Source of the DNA: Candidatus Aalborgicola defluviihabitans
GTDB lineage: Bacteria; Pseudomonadota; Gammaproteobacteria; Burkholderiales; Burkholderiaceae_C
Direction: 5' to 3'
Assembly: GCA_016705575.1 (NCBI GenBank)
Contig: JADIXX010000001.1
Span: 186,001 to 250,000 of the forward strand
Length of the DNA: 64,000 bases
Shown here: positions 1-8,504 of the stretch, one piece after another
Numbering within the stretch: position 1 is the first letter of the stretch
Layout: the number at the start of each line of letters is the position of its first letter
The notes under the pieces: model-generated
Told to the model about the DNA's origin: nothing
Database searches by the model: none
What the model saw: only the letters and a program-made list of their open reading frames with translations
Made by a program: the position numbers and the translations under genes

Positions 1-243
1 ATGGCATCCCTGGCCGCACTGACGGTCGCCACCCTGGCTCTACCCGCCGCGGCTCAAGACATGAAGGCCGCTGCCAAGTGCAAGCCAAGGACTGGCATGT
101 CCAAGTGTTGCGGCAAATGCGCGCCCAAGTGCTGCGCCAAGCCCGCAAAGTGCGGAGCCAAGAAATGTGCGCCGAAGTGCATGGCTAAATGCGCGCCCAA
201 ATGTGCTCCAAAGTGTGCTCCAAAGTGCGCGCCCATGCACTGA
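1..243 (+). CDS. Cys-rich secreted low-complexity peptide (5' end probably outside the window)
   Basis: The visible 80 residues start with a hydrophobic Ala/Leu stretch ending in PAAAQD, which reads as the end of a signal peptide, so the mature part should be periplasmic or secreted. The mature part has 13 cysteines in about 55 residues, many in the repeat KCAP, and is otherwise Lys/Ala/Pro-rich. This resembles small Cys-rich periplasmic metal-buffering peptides, but I cannot name a family and the function is unknown. The ATG at base 1 lies at the window edge inside the hydrophobic part, so the true start is probably upstream. The stop overlaps the start of the next gene (TGATG), which indicates coupled translation. 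Confidence 0.65.
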   Translation: MASLAALTVATLALPAAAQDMKAAAKCKPRTGMSKCCGKCAPKCCAKPAKCGAKKCAPKCMAKCAPKCAPKCAPKCAPMH

Positions 244-929
244 TGGGTAAAGCGAGCCGGTCGTCCAGAGCATCAAGTCATGCCGCGCAGGTAGCGGCCG
301 GTTCCCGTTTGTTGGAAACGTATGCAGGCCTTGCCCAGCGCGGGGCCCATTTATTTGGGGAATTGCTCGGCGGGCAAACGCCGAAGCAGTGGAACCACTA
401 TCCCGATGATGATGCGATCGACCAAGGCACCGGGTTTCAGTGGTTCTACCATTCACACTCGCCCGAAGATCGGCCCGGGGCGTTCGAGCATGGCCACATC
501 CACTTGTTTGCGAGGCGCAAGCTCTGGTCGCGCAGGCTGCACTCTGTCCGTGAGATTGAATTTGGCAAGCTCGGTAGCGGTGCCAGCAACCCCAACACAC
601 GCCATTTGTTGGCCATCGGATTGGATGCAAAGGGCGTCCCTGTCTCCTTGTTCACGGTCAATAGCTGGGTCACTGGCGATTTGATGCTCACGGCCAAAAC
701 CACGGCCGATCTGCTGGATCGGATCAGACTGGACACGGGGCACCCGGATGTGGATGCCGTGGTGGAGTCGCTTGTACGGTTGTGCAGGGTGGAAATCCGA
801 ACCCTGCTTGCGCAACGCGACTCGGCGCTTTGGGCCTGGCCCACGCCTGCAGTTTTAACCAATGAGCGTTTGGATGTTCTTTCGGAACTTCCTATCTGCA
901 TTGATGCAAAACTGGCCGGGCTGATCTGA
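243..929 (+). CDS. DUF6969-like hypothetical protein
   Basis: 228 residues with no signal peptide. I chose the ATG at 243 because it overlaps the upstream stop codon as TGATG; an ATG at 189 in the same frame would run through the Cys-rich gene. Conserved-looking features are the aromatic and acidic segment WNHYPDDDAID (residues 50-60), followed by FYHSHS and EHGHIHLF, a His-rich block that could bind metal. This matches my memory of DUF6969, a family of unknown biochemistry. The tight coupling to a Cys-rich peptide suggests a shared role, perhaps in metal handling, but that is inference only. Confidence 0.7.
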   Translation: MGKASRSSRASSHAAQVAAGSRLLETYAGLAQRGAHLFGELLGGQTPKQWNHYPDDDAIDQGTGFQWFYHSHSPEDRPGAFEHGHIHLFARRKLWSRRLHSVREIEFGKLGSGASNPNTRHLLAIGLDAKGVPVSLFTVNSWVTGDLMLTAKTTADLLDRIRLDTGHPDVDAVVESLVRLCRVEIRTLLAQRDSALWAWPTPAVLTNERLDVLSELPICIDAKLAGLI

Positions 930-1212
930 GTCGGGACGCTCACCCGCATAATCGGTGCTACGCTCTTGCTTGGTGGGCAATGCCAAAGGGCTGACCGTCG
1001 CGATTTAACTGCAGGAGCATCCCTTGAAATCCAAATTATCCATTGATGACGACAGGCGAAACCGGGTGTTCTGCTTGGATGCGCGCTGGCAAGAGGCCAT
1101 ACCCGGTTAACCAAAGGCCGGCTGTGTCCAACGTTCCGCACGACGACCCCCGCTCATCGCTGCGGGCGGCAACGCGCTTTACCGTGCGATTTTTGAACAA
1201 AGCCCTGAGGCA

Positions 1213-3645
1213 ATGGTGCTGACCCGCGTGCGCGATGGCGTGTTGGTCGATGTCAACCAGGCGTACCTCAACCTCTGCGGATATTCGCGCGACCGCGTGT
1301 TAGGGCGCACGGCGATGGAGTTAAGCATGTGGGCAGACGAGGCCACGCGGGAGCGCGTGTTGAGCCCGCTAGCCACCGGCGGTCAGGTGCGTGATGTTGA
1401 CGTCACCCTGCGCACGCAAGATGGAAGCCTCCGCCAGATATGCATCAGCGTCTCGCAGGTCGAAATTCAGTTGCAGGCCTATCTCCTGTTTTACCTGCGT
1501 GACGTGACTGCCTTGCGCATGGCCCAGGCCGCTGTGCTCTCAGACGAACAGGCCCTGGAACGGGCAAATGAACAGCTTAACCGCCAGCTCACGCTGCACC
1601 AGATGACCGAGGCGGTGGCCAAGGTGGGCTATTGGGTGGTTTACCCCGGCGATGCCATGGTGCATTTGTCACGGGGTTATTGCGAGATCGCGCAAATGGG
1701 GGGCGCGCAGGTGGTGCCGGTGGGAGAGCACCTGCAAAGTGTGGTCGACGAGGATCGTCCGCTGGTCAAGCGCGCCCTCAAGCAGATGGACGATGCCATC
1801 GTGGAGTACCGCTGGCGCCGCCCCGACGGCAAAGTCATCTGGCTGCGTTCGCGCGTGCAGCGCCAGGTCGAACTCGGGGTGATCAGGGCCGAATTTGGCA
1901 TCGTGCAGGATATCTCCAGCGAACGCGCCGCCTTGCAGGTTGCTGCCGACCAGTTGGCAGCCACCCAGCGCAGCGAAGAGCGTTTTCGTGCCCTCACGGC
2001 ATTGAGTTCAGACTGGTATTGGGAGCAGGACGCGGAGTTTCGCTTCATCCGTTTTGATGGTGATCACGAATCCACAAAAGCTCGGCCCGACGAGAGTTAC
2101 TTGGGCAAGACACGCTGGGACTCAGGTGTATTGGGCGTTACCGATGCGCAGTGGGAGGCACATCGCGCGGCCGTGTACGCGCATGAAGTTTTCCTCGATT
2201 TTCAGATGCAACGTACCCGTGAGGATGGCTCGCTGATGTGGGTTTCCATCAGCGGCGCTCCAGTCTTTGACAGCGAAGGGAGCTTCAAGGGTTACCGCGG
2301 TACCGGGCGCGAGATCAGTGCGCGCAAACAGGCCGAAGCAGACATTGAACGTTTGGCTTTTTATGACCCCCTGACCGAACTACCCAACCGGCGCCTGTTG
2401 ATTGATCGCCTGAGCCAGGCTATTACCGCCAGCGCGCGCCGCAGCAGCTATGGTGCGTTGCTGTTTATTGACCTGGACAACTTCAAGGTTTTGAATGACA
2501 CGCGCGGGCACCACTTGGGTGACGAACTGCTCAAACAGGTGGCGCACCGCTTGACCGGCTGTGTGCGCAGCGCGGATACCGTGGCCCGCTTGGGCGGCGA
2601 CGAATTTGTGGTGATGGTGGAAGAAATCGGCGATACCGAGCTGGACGCTGCTGCGCAGGCTGATGCAGTGGGTAAAAAAGTGCTGATTGCGCTCAACCAG
2701 TACTACGACCTGGAAGGGCAAACCCACCACAGTTCCCCCAGCATTGGGGTGGCCCTGTTTTTTGGCCAGCAGCAAAGCGTGGATGAATTGTTGCAACGTG
2801 CGGACCTTGCCATGTACCAATCCAAGGCTGCGGGTCGCAATACCCTGCGCTTCTTCGATCCGGTCATGCAAGCCGCCGCCAGCGCGCGTGCCGTCTTGGA
2901 GGCAGACCTGCGTCGCGCCATGGAAGAAGTAGAATTTTTACTGCATTACCAGCCGGTGGTGGACGAGGTAGGCAAGACCACCGGGGTCGAGGCGCTGTTG
3001 CGTTGGAGCCATTCCACGCGTGGGATGGTGGCACCAGCCGAGTTCATTCCGGTGGCCGAGCAGACTGGCCTGATATTTGCCCTAGGGCAATGGGTGCTGG
3101 CCGGAGCCTGTATGCAATTGGTGGCATGGAGCGCCAGCCCTTCAACCCGCCGGCTCACCATAGCGGTCAATGTCAGTGCACGTCAGTTTCGCCATCCGGA
3201 GTTCACACCGCAACTGCTGGATTTGTTGCGCATCACCGGTGCCAACCCCTACCGCTTGAAGCTGGAGTTGACCGAGAGCATGTTGCTCAGCGAATTTGAC
3301 GACGCCATTGGAAAAATGGGGGAATTGCGGTCGATGGGCGTCAGTTTCGCCTTGGATGATTTCGGCACCGGCTACTCTTCGCTGTCGTACCTCAAGCGCT
3401 TGCCGTTGGACCAACTCAAAATCGACCAGTCATTTGTGCGCGATGTGCTGGTAGATCCCAACGACGCTGCCATCGCCCGCACTATCTTGAGCCTGGCGCG
3501 CAGTCTGGACTTGAGCGTGGTGGCTGAGGGCGTGGAAACCGCTGGCCAGCGCGATTTTCTGCTGCGCAACGGATGCAAGGCCTTTCAGGGTTTTTTCTTT
3601 GGACGCCCGGTGCCGCTGGAAAGTCTTCAGTTGTTGCCAGACTGA
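1213..3645 (+). CDS. PAS-GGDEF-EAL cyclic-di-GMP signalling protein
   Basis: 810 residues from the ATG at 1213. In order: the remainder of a PAS domain (1 to about 90), a second PAS/PAC (about 135-230), a third PAS (about 250-370, containing DWYWEQD), GGDEF (about 375-545) and EAL (about 560-805). The cyclase signature GGDEF is intact at 461-465. The phosphodiesterase signature EALLRW begins at 593, and DDFGTGYSS and the KIDQSFV segment are present, so both activities are possible. The first PAS lacks its beginning: the open frame before 1213 encodes its expected start (ALYRAIFEQSPEA) but has no ATG, GTG or TTG back to an in-frame TAA at 1108. The start is therefore uncertain. The 3' end overlaps convergent suhB by 19 bases. 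Confidence 0.93.
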   Translation: MVLTRVRDGVLVDVNQAYLNLCGYSRDRVLGRTAMELSMWADEATRERVLSPLATGGQVRDVDVTLRTQDGSLRQICISVSQVEIQLQAYLLFYLRDVTALRMAQAAVLSDEQALERANEQLNRQLTLHQMTEAVAKVGYWVVYPGDAMVHLSRGYCEIAQMGGAQVVPVGEHLQSVVDEDRPLVKRALKQMDDAIVEYRWRRPDGKVIWLRSRVQRQVELGVIRAEFGIVQDISSERAALQVAADQLAATQRSEERFRALTALSSDWYWEQDAEFRFIRFDGDHESTKARPDESYLGKTRWDSGVLGVTDAQWEAHRAAVYAHEVFLDFQMQRTREDGSLMWVSISGAPVFDSEGSFKGYRGTGREISARKQAEADIERLAFYDPLTELPNRRLLIDRLSQAITASARRSSYGALLFIDLDNFKVLNDTRGHHLGDELLKQVAHRLTGCVRSADTVARLGGDEFVVMVEEIGDTELDAAAQADAVGKKVLIALNQYYDLEGQTHHSSPSIGVALFFGQQQSVDELLQRADLAMYQSKAAGRNTLRFFDPVMQAAASARAVLEADLRRAMEEVEFLLHYQPVVDEVGKTTGVEALLRWSHSTRGMVAPAEFIPVAEQTGLIFALGQWVLAGACMQLVAWSASPSTRRLTIAVNVSARQFRHPEFTPQLLDLLRITGANPYRLKLELTESMLLSEFDDAIGKMGELRSMGVSFALDDFGTGYSSLSYLKRLPLDQLKIDQSFVRDVLVDPNDAAIARTILSLARSLDLSVVAEGVETAGQRDFLLRNGCKAFQGFFFGRPVPLESLQLLPD

Positions 3646-4478
3646 CGCAGCGCGGCCTTTTCACCAGCGCTGGCAAATTTGCTGTGCTTGCCCAATATGG
3701 TGATGAGCTGGCCATAGATGCGCGGGTTGCCAGCCAGGCATTCCTGTTGATCCAGAAAATCGGCCTCACCCGTGAAGTTACCTACCAACCCACCGGCTTC
3801 CGTTATCAGCAGCGAGCCGGCAGCCACATCCCAGGCCTGCAGGCCCAGCTCAAAAAAGCCTTCGGTGTAGCCAGCGGCCACATAGGCCAAGTCCAGTGCG
3901 GCGGCACCCGGGCGGCGCAGGCCGGCGGTGCGCTGCATCACTTCGCCCATCATGGTCAGGTAGTTGGCAAAGTTGTCGCCGGCGCGGTAGGGGAAACCGG
4001 TGGAAATCAGCGCATCTTTCAAATGGATACGTTTGGACACGCGCAGGCGGCGGTCATTCAGGTAGGCGCCGCGACCTTTGGTGGCGGTGAACAGGTCGTT
4101 GCGGGTGGGGTCGTACACCACAGCCTGCTCAATCTTGCCTCGCACGGCCAGCGCAATGCTCACGCAGTAGATGGGCAGGCCGTGGATGAAGTTGGTGGTG
4201 CCGTCCAGCGGATCGATGATCCAGACGAATTCAGAGTCTTTGGCACCATGCTCGCGTCCGGACTCTTCGGCCCAGATGCCGTGGCCGGGGTAGGCGGTGA
4301 GGAGGGTTTCTATGATGGCCTGCTCGGCAGCGTGGTCCACTTCGGTGACGAAGTCGTTGGCTTTCTTTTCGGAAACGCGAACCGACTCGATATCGAGCGC
4401 TGCGCGGTTGATGATGGAACCGGCGGCGCGCGCGGCCTTGACGGCCACGTTGATCATGGGGTGCAGATTGGGCGACAT
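3627..4478 (-). CDS. suhB: Inositol monophosphatase family protein (SuhB-like)
   Basis: 283 residues, close to the roughly 270 of the family. It carries the Mg-binding signatures of Li-sensitive sugar phosphatases: WAEESG near residue 70, WIIDPLDGTTNF near 90-100, and the C-terminal WDVAAGSLLITEAGG. The expected reaction is hydrolysis of myo-inositol-1-phosphate or a related phosphate in the cytosol. In Escherichia coli SuhB also acts with Nus factors in rRNA antitermination; whether that applies here is not visible. It is divergent from trmJ with a 72-base gap, an arrangement common in Burkholderiales. Confidence 0.93.
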   Translation of the reverse strand: MSPNLHPMINVAVKAARAAGSIINRAALDIESVRVSEKKANDFVTEVDHAAEQAIIETLLTAYPGHGIWAEESGREHGAKDSEFVWIIDPLDGTTNFIHGLPIYCVSIALAVRGKIEQAVVYDPTRNDLFTATKGRGAYLNDRRLRVSKRIHLKDALISTGFPYRAGDNFANYLTMMGEVMQRTAGLRRPGAAALDLAYVAAGYTEGFFELGLQAWDVAAGSLLITEAGGLVGNFTGEADFLDQQECLAGNPRIYGQLITILGKHSKFASAGEKAALRQSGNN

Positions 4479-4550
4479 AAATTGTGATGAAGAACTGGGC
4501 GGAACGCTTGGCGATGCAGGCGCGACAATATCTGTATTTTACCGGTTCCA

Positions 4551-5336
4551 ATGATTACCCGATTTATCCTGATCAACACCAGCCATGCCGGCAATGTGGG
4601 CGCGGCCGCCCGGGCCATGAAAACCATGGGTTTCGACGATCTGGTGTTGGTGGCGCCGCGCTGGGCCAATGTGCTGCGCCGCGAGGAAACCATTCAGCGT
4701 TCCAGTGGCGCGCTGGATGTGCTGGACAAGTGCCGTATTGTGGACACGCTGGACGAAGCGCTGGACGGTTTGACACACCTGTGCGCCACCGCCATGACGC
4801 CGCGCGACTTTGGCCCGCCTACGGTGACACCCCGGGAGCATTTCGATTCGCTATCAAAATCGCAGCAGCTTACGTATATTCCACGAGGGCTAGAGGCTGA
4901 TTTGGTTGATAGTGTTGGGCCACAGCAGGGTATTGGCTTCCTGTTTGGCTCCGAGCGCTTTGGTATGCGCAACGAAGACGTGTACCGCTGCCACGCGTGT
5001 CTGAGCATTCCCAGCAATCCGCAGTTTGGCTCACTCAACCTGGGTGCAGCGCTGCAGGTTATTGCCTACGAATGGCGTCTGGCCTTGGGCAGCTTTGGCG
5101 TGCAAACCGCCACCCAACCGCCCGTGCTGGCCGATGCCGCGCAGGTTGCCGGCATGCTGGCACATTTGGAGCAGGCCCTGGTGGCGCTGGAGTTTCTGGA
5201 CCCGGCCGCGCCCAAGAAGCTCATGCCCCGGCTCAACGGCCTCTTCAACCGTGCCCAGGTCACGCAGGAAGAGGTCCACATCCTTCGGGGCATTGCCAAA
5301 TCCATATTAAGGACTTGTCCTGAAGTGAAGGGATAG
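4551..5336 (+). CDS. trmJ: tRNA (cytidine/uridine-2'-O-)-methyltransferase TrmJ
   Basis: SPOUT-class (TrmH family) RNA methyltransferase of 261 residues, expected to methylate the 2'-O of nucleotide 32 in the anticodon loop of certain tRNAs using S-adenosylmethionine. Visible family motifs are NVGAAARAMKTMGF near the N-terminus, GSERFGM near residue 132, and IPSNPQFGSLNLGAAL, which forms the knotted cofactor site. Residues about 101-121 (SLSKSQQLTYIPRGLEADL and following) are encoded by a copy of the dispersed repeat at 4851-4912, lying in a variable stretch just before the conserved GIGFLFG strand. The gene is followed by cysE nine bases later. Confidence 0.93.
   Translation: MITRFILINTSHAGNVGAAARAMKTMGFDDLVLVAPRWANVLRREETIQRSSGALDVLDKCRIVDTLDEALDGLTHLCATAMTPRDFGPPTVTPREHFDSLSKSQQLTYIPRGLEADLVDSVGPQQGIGFLFGSERFGMRNEDVYRCHACLSIPSNPQFGSLNLGAALQVIAYEWRLALGSFGVQTATQPPVLADAAQVAGMLAHLEQALVALEFLDPAAPKKLMPRLNGLFNRAQVTQEEVHILRGIAKSILRTCPEVKG
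4851..4912 (+). repeat. Dispersed palindromic repeat, copy 1 (in frame within trmJ)
   Basis: The element is bounded by the inverted pair CTATCAA (4851-4857) and TTGATAG (4906-4912) and holds the core CCACGAGGGCTAGAGGCT. It is read through without a stop in the trmJ frame. It shares the core and the left-hand CTAT..AGCT part with six other copies in this window. Confidence 0.85.
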
Positions 5337-5345
5337 ACTAAGCCC

Positions 5346-6131
5346 ATGTTTTCCCGTATCCGCTCCGACATTCAGTGCATTCTTGACCGCGACCCGGCTG
5401 CGCGCAGCACGTGGGAGGTGCTGACTTGTTACCCTGGCTTGCACGCGCTGGTACTGCACCGTCGCGCGCACTGGTGCTGGACACACGGCTTGAAGTGGCT
5501 GGGGCGCTTTATTTCGCACCTGGGCCGCTGGGCGACCGGCATTGAAATCCATCCGGGCGCCATCATTGGCCAGCGCGTCTTCTTCGACCATGCCATGGGT
5601 GTGGTGGTGGGCGAGACCGCCGAGATTGGTGACGGCTGCACCATTTACCAAGGCGTAACGCTGGGCGGAACATCACTCTACAAGGGCGTCAAACGCCACC
5701 CCACGTTGGGTAAAGACGTGGTGGTGAGTGCCGGTGCCAAGGTACTGGGCGGCTTTGAGGTGGGTGACGGCGCCAAGATTGGCTCCAACGCAGTGGTCAT
5801 CAAGCCCGTTCCTGCAGGCGCTACGGCGGTGGGCATACCGGCGCGCATCATCCCCAGCAAGACCGGGGAGAGTGCTGATGTCAGCCACGCCGAACCCAAG
5901 TTCACTGCCTACGGCATCACCCAGGAAGACGACCCTGTCAGCCAGGCTCTGCGCGGCCTGATTGACTCCGCCTCAGGGCAGGAGCACCAGATTACGTTGC
6001 TGTGGCAAGCCATTGAAACGCTGTCGGCCAACCGCGCTGGTGTGGCCAGCACGCCCGACTGCGTGCCAGGTGACGCAGCGCGCAAGGAGAGCTTTGAAGC
6101 CGAGCGGCTCAACCAGCTGGTGGGTAAGTAG
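5346..6131 (+). CDS. cysE: Serine O-acetyltransferase
   Basis: 261 residues. It transfers acetyl from acetyl-CoA to L-serine to give O-acetylserine, the first step of cysteine synthesis in the cytosol. The N-terminal helical part (DPAARSTWEVLTCYPGLHAL) is followed by left-handed beta-helix hexapeptides from GIEIHPGAIIG on, with FDHAMGVVVGETAEIGDG and TLGGTSLY forming the active-site and acetyl-CoA region. This is the short, bacterial EpsC-like form with a C-terminal tail of about 90 residues of lower conservation. It starts 9 bases after trmJ and is probably co-transcribed. Confidence 0.93.
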   Translation: MFSRIRSDIQCILDRDPAARSTWEVLTCYPGLHALVLHRRAHWCWTHGLKWLGRFISHLGRWATGIEIHPGAIIGQRVFFDHAMGVVVGETAEIGDGCTIYQGVTLGGTSLYKGVKRHPTLGKDVVVSAGAKVLGGFEVGDGAKIGSNAVVIKPVPAGATAVGIPARIIPSKTGESADVSHAEPKFTAYGITQEDDPVSQALRGLIDSASGQEHQITLLWQAIETLSANRAGVASTPDCVPGDAARKESFEAERLNQLVGK

Positions 6132-6151
6132 GCGTTGCCAGCTCTTGGTAT

Positions 6152-7183
6152 TCACATTAGTGTCGTCAAGTGCGGTGCCAGCATCTCCAGGTTGACAAAC
6201 GTCAGTTCGTACATGGCCGTCAGGCCAGCCGCTTGTTCCTGGGTGAGGTCGGAGGCACAAATCACAAAATGGTGACGGTCTAACCCCAGGCGCTTGCGCA
6301 GGCGAAGGTATTTGTCGATGTCGTGGCGGAACTCACCGGATTTGCATTCGATACAAATGGGAGGCTGACCGGCAGGAAGGCACACCACATCCAGTTCATG
6401 CAAGTCTTCGTTGGGGAAAACGACCTTGACTCCGCGTGCACAGGAGAAGTTCACGCCTCGCTGCTGGGCTAGTTCGATCAGTTCAATGAAGGCATACCAC
6501 TCTAGCCAGCCACCCTCAAAAAATTGTCTGACAGTGAGTGCGGTTTGAAGTGTGAGGCGAACGATCTTTTCCGGCTTTTGGTAGTGGTAGCGCGCAAAAA
6601 ATGTGTGACTGTAGAGCTGGCGGCACAAGGTGTTGATGGCTTGTGCGTCCTTTTGGGAGAGGTTTGCGAGTTCCAGGTTCACCCAGCTGTGGCTTTTGCG
6701 GTAGGCGAAGCGCACGCGATCCATCAGTTCGGCAAACAGCGCGTAGCCCTTGCCTATCATGCGTGCAGCGTCGTCAAAGAATCCGCTGGTATCGACATGG
6801 GAAAAATCAAATTGCGCTTCGATTTGGCGCGAGACAAACCAGGCTTGCAGTGAGGCGTGCTGCTCAGCAGTGGCCAGCAGGCTGGTGTTGTGCAGGTTGA
6901 CGTCTTGCAGTGGTGAGGCTTGGTCAGTTTGGTCTTCTTGCTTCTGTGGTGCCTGCAATGCCGCACTGGAATCTGTCGGGTTCTCGGGTGGAGCGTCGGG
7001 CTGCTGTAACGCCTTGATTTCCCTCAGGGCTGAGAAATACCGCTCCACCAATTTCTCGACATAAAAAACAGTGCCAAAAACGGTCGCATCTGTGCCACAG
7101 CGGGCGCAGGGCATCTTGGTTCCGATGGAGGTTGTGGCTTCTTCAGAGACGAATCCACACTTGTTGCAGCGGTAAATGGACAT
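6152..7183 (-). CDS. Zinc-ribbon protein with a C-terminal DUF1887-like PD-(D/E)XK nuclease domain
   Basis: 343 residues. The N-terminus has a four-cysteine zinc ribbon (C6, C9, C26, C29), then a Pro/Gln/Asp-rich linker to about 95. The C-terminal third has GGWLEWY (from 224), HELDVV (D265) and ICIECKSG (E279, K281). That spacing matches a PD-(D/E)XK active site of the DUF1887 (Card1/Can2) type, in which GGWLE precedes an E-x-D strand and an ECK strand. No CARF domain is visible and there is no CRISPR array in the window. A nuclease or nucleic-acid binding role is inferred; substrate and partner are unknown. It lies alone between cysE and mog, and its wording looks more A/T-rich than its neighbours, which may reflect transfer. 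Confidence 0.7.
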   Translation of the reverse strand: MSIYRCNKCGFVSEEATTSIGTKMPCARCGTDATVFGTVFYVEKLVERYFSALREIKALQQPDAPPENPTDSSAALQAPQKQEDQTDQASPLQDVNLHNTSLLATAEQHASLQAWFVSRQIEAQFDFSHVDTSGFFDDAARMIGKGYALFAELMDRVRFAYRKSHSWVNLELANLSQKDAQAINTLCRQLYSHTFFARYHYQKPEKIVRLTLQTALTVRQFFEGGWLEWYAFIELIELAQQRGVNFSCARGVKVVFPNEDLHELDVVCLPAGQPPICIECKSGEFRHDIDKYLRLRKRLGLDRHHFVICASDLTQEQAAGLTAMYELTFVNLEMLAPHLTTLM

Positions 7184-7214
7184 AGCGAGGGTGATGCAGT
7201 AACAAAGTCGAGTT

Positions 7215-7823
7215 TCAGGCGGTCATAGGCCGAATCGCGCTCTTGGGCCGAAACGCCTTGCACACCGACTCCACCGTGTCCAGATACGGCCCGCCAACCA
7301 AATCAATGCAGTAGGGCACAGCGGCAAAAATGCCGTTGACCACTGGCTTGCCGTCGGCGTCTTTCAGGCCTTCCAGCGTTTCGGCAATCGCTTTGGGTTG
7401 CCCTGGCAGGTTGATGATCAGACTTTGACCGCGAATCACTGCCACCTGGCGCGAGAGAATTGCGGTGGGTACAAAGCGCAAAGAGATTTGGCGCATTTGC
7501 TCGCCAAAGCCCGGCATTTCCTTGTGCGCCACGGCCAGCGTGGCCTCGGGTGTCACGTCGCGCAGCGCGGGGCCGGTGCCGCCGGTGGTTAGCACCAGGC
7601 AACAACCAGCGTCCACCAGTTCAATCAGGGTGGCGCTGATGGTGGTGGCTTCGTCGGGGATCAGGCGTGCTTCAAACGCCAGCGGGTTTTGCAGGGCGCG
7701 GGTCAACCAGTCTTGTAACGCGGGCAGGCCTTTGTCGTCGTACACGCCAGTGGAGGCGCGGTCGCTGATCGACACGATGCCAATTTTTACTGCATCGAGC
7801 GAAGGCAATGTGTCTGCACTCAC
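7215..7823 (-). CDS. mog: Molybdopterin adenylyltransferase (MogA/MoaB family)
   Basis: 202 residues. It adenylates molybdopterin before molybdate insertion in cofactor synthesis. Supporting motifs are IGIVSISDRAS at the N-terminus, LTTGGTGPALRDVTPEA (MPT-binding loop) and GQSLIINLPGQPKA. The start is GTG at 7823, overlapping the darP stop (GTGA), so the two genes are translationally coupled. The C-terminal segment YCIDLVGGPYLDT is typical of proteobacterial Mog. No molybdoenzyme gene lies in the window. Confidence 0.9.
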   Translation of the reverse strand: MSADTLPSLDAVKIGIVSISDRASTGVYDDKGLPALQDWLTRALQNPLAFEARLIPDEATTISATLIELVDAGCCLVLTTGGTGPALRDVTPEATLAVAHKEMPGFGEQMRQISLRFVPTAILSRQVAVIRGQSLIINLPGQPKAIAETLEGLKDADGKPVVNGIFAAVPYCIDLVGGPYLDTVESVCKAFRPKSAIRPMTA

Positions 7824-8479
7824 GCATCGGCTCCGGGGTTGTGCAGACCGGCATCCAGCGGGGTGGGGTTGGCATCGCTATCCGGGTGCATCAGGTGTTC
7901 GCGCACGATCTGGAAGATGTCTCGGTAGGCCCGGCCATGGCGGGGTGCCAATCCGGGCTTTTCGGGTTTGGCATCCTTGCGCGCTTGCCTGACCAATGCG
8001 CGCAGTTGTTGCACGTCCGTCGTCGGGCAAATGTTGACCCATTGGCCCACAGCATCATCGTCGGTAATCAGGCGGTCGCGCCACTGTTCGGTGGCGTGCA
8101 ACGTTTGCGTTTCCAGGGCCGACGGTGTGTGCTGCTCCACCAGGGCCACACGAATGGCCTCCAGTGTTTGCGGCTCCAACTGACGCATGCGCTTGCCGAT
8201 GAACTGCATCAGGCGACGGCGGCCTTCAAAATTGGTGATGCGCTTGTACTCGGCGATGGCTTCCAGCAATTTTTCGGGCAGTTGCAGACGCGTTAGCAGT
8301 TCGGCGCGCAGGGTCAGCAGGTCTTCACCCAGCTTTTGTAGTTCGGTGCTTTCGCGCTTGAGATCGGTGCGGCTTTTCTCATCGGTTCCCTTAAGCTCAC
8401 GCTTGAGTTCCAGGTCCAACTCGCTGCCCTCGGCGACGAATTTTCCCTTGACGAAATAGCCTTTTTTTAGTTTGCTCAT
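7820..8479 (-). CDS. darP: Ribosome biogenesis factor DarP (YjgA, DUF615)
   Basis: 219 residues from the ATG at 8479. I prefer this start because the family begins at SKLKKGYFVKGKF; in-frame starts further upstream would run into the divergent pmbA gene. It is highly charged and helical, with TNFEGRRRLMQFIGKRMR typical of DUF615. The known role is binding of late 50S ribosomal precursors near the peptidyl transferase centre. It is divergent from pmbA with only about 25 bases between start codons, so the two promoters must overlap the opposite coding regions. Confidence 0.9.
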   Translation of the reverse strand: MSKLKKGYFVKGKFVAEGSELDLELKRELKGTDEKSRTDLKRESTELQKLGEDLLTLRAELLTRLQLPEKLLEAIAEYKRITNFEGRRRLMQFIGKRMRQLEPQTLEAIRVALVEQHTPSALETQTLHATEQWRDRLITDDDAVGQWVNICPTTDVQQLRALVRQARKDAKPEKPGLAPRHGRAYRDIFQIVREHLMHPDSDANPTPLDAGLHNPGADA

Positions 8480-8504
8480 ATTGGCAAGTATCATAGCCTC
8501 CGCT

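Noticed and set aside
3573..4487. Long plus-strand open frame of 304 codons opposite suhB
   Set aside because: It is antisense to a gene with clear family motifs, has a Gly/Ala/Val-rich shadow composition and matches no family I know.
6152..7183. CRISPR-linked interpretation of the DUF1887-like gene
   Set aside because: No repeat-spacer array, cas gene or CARF domain was found in the window.
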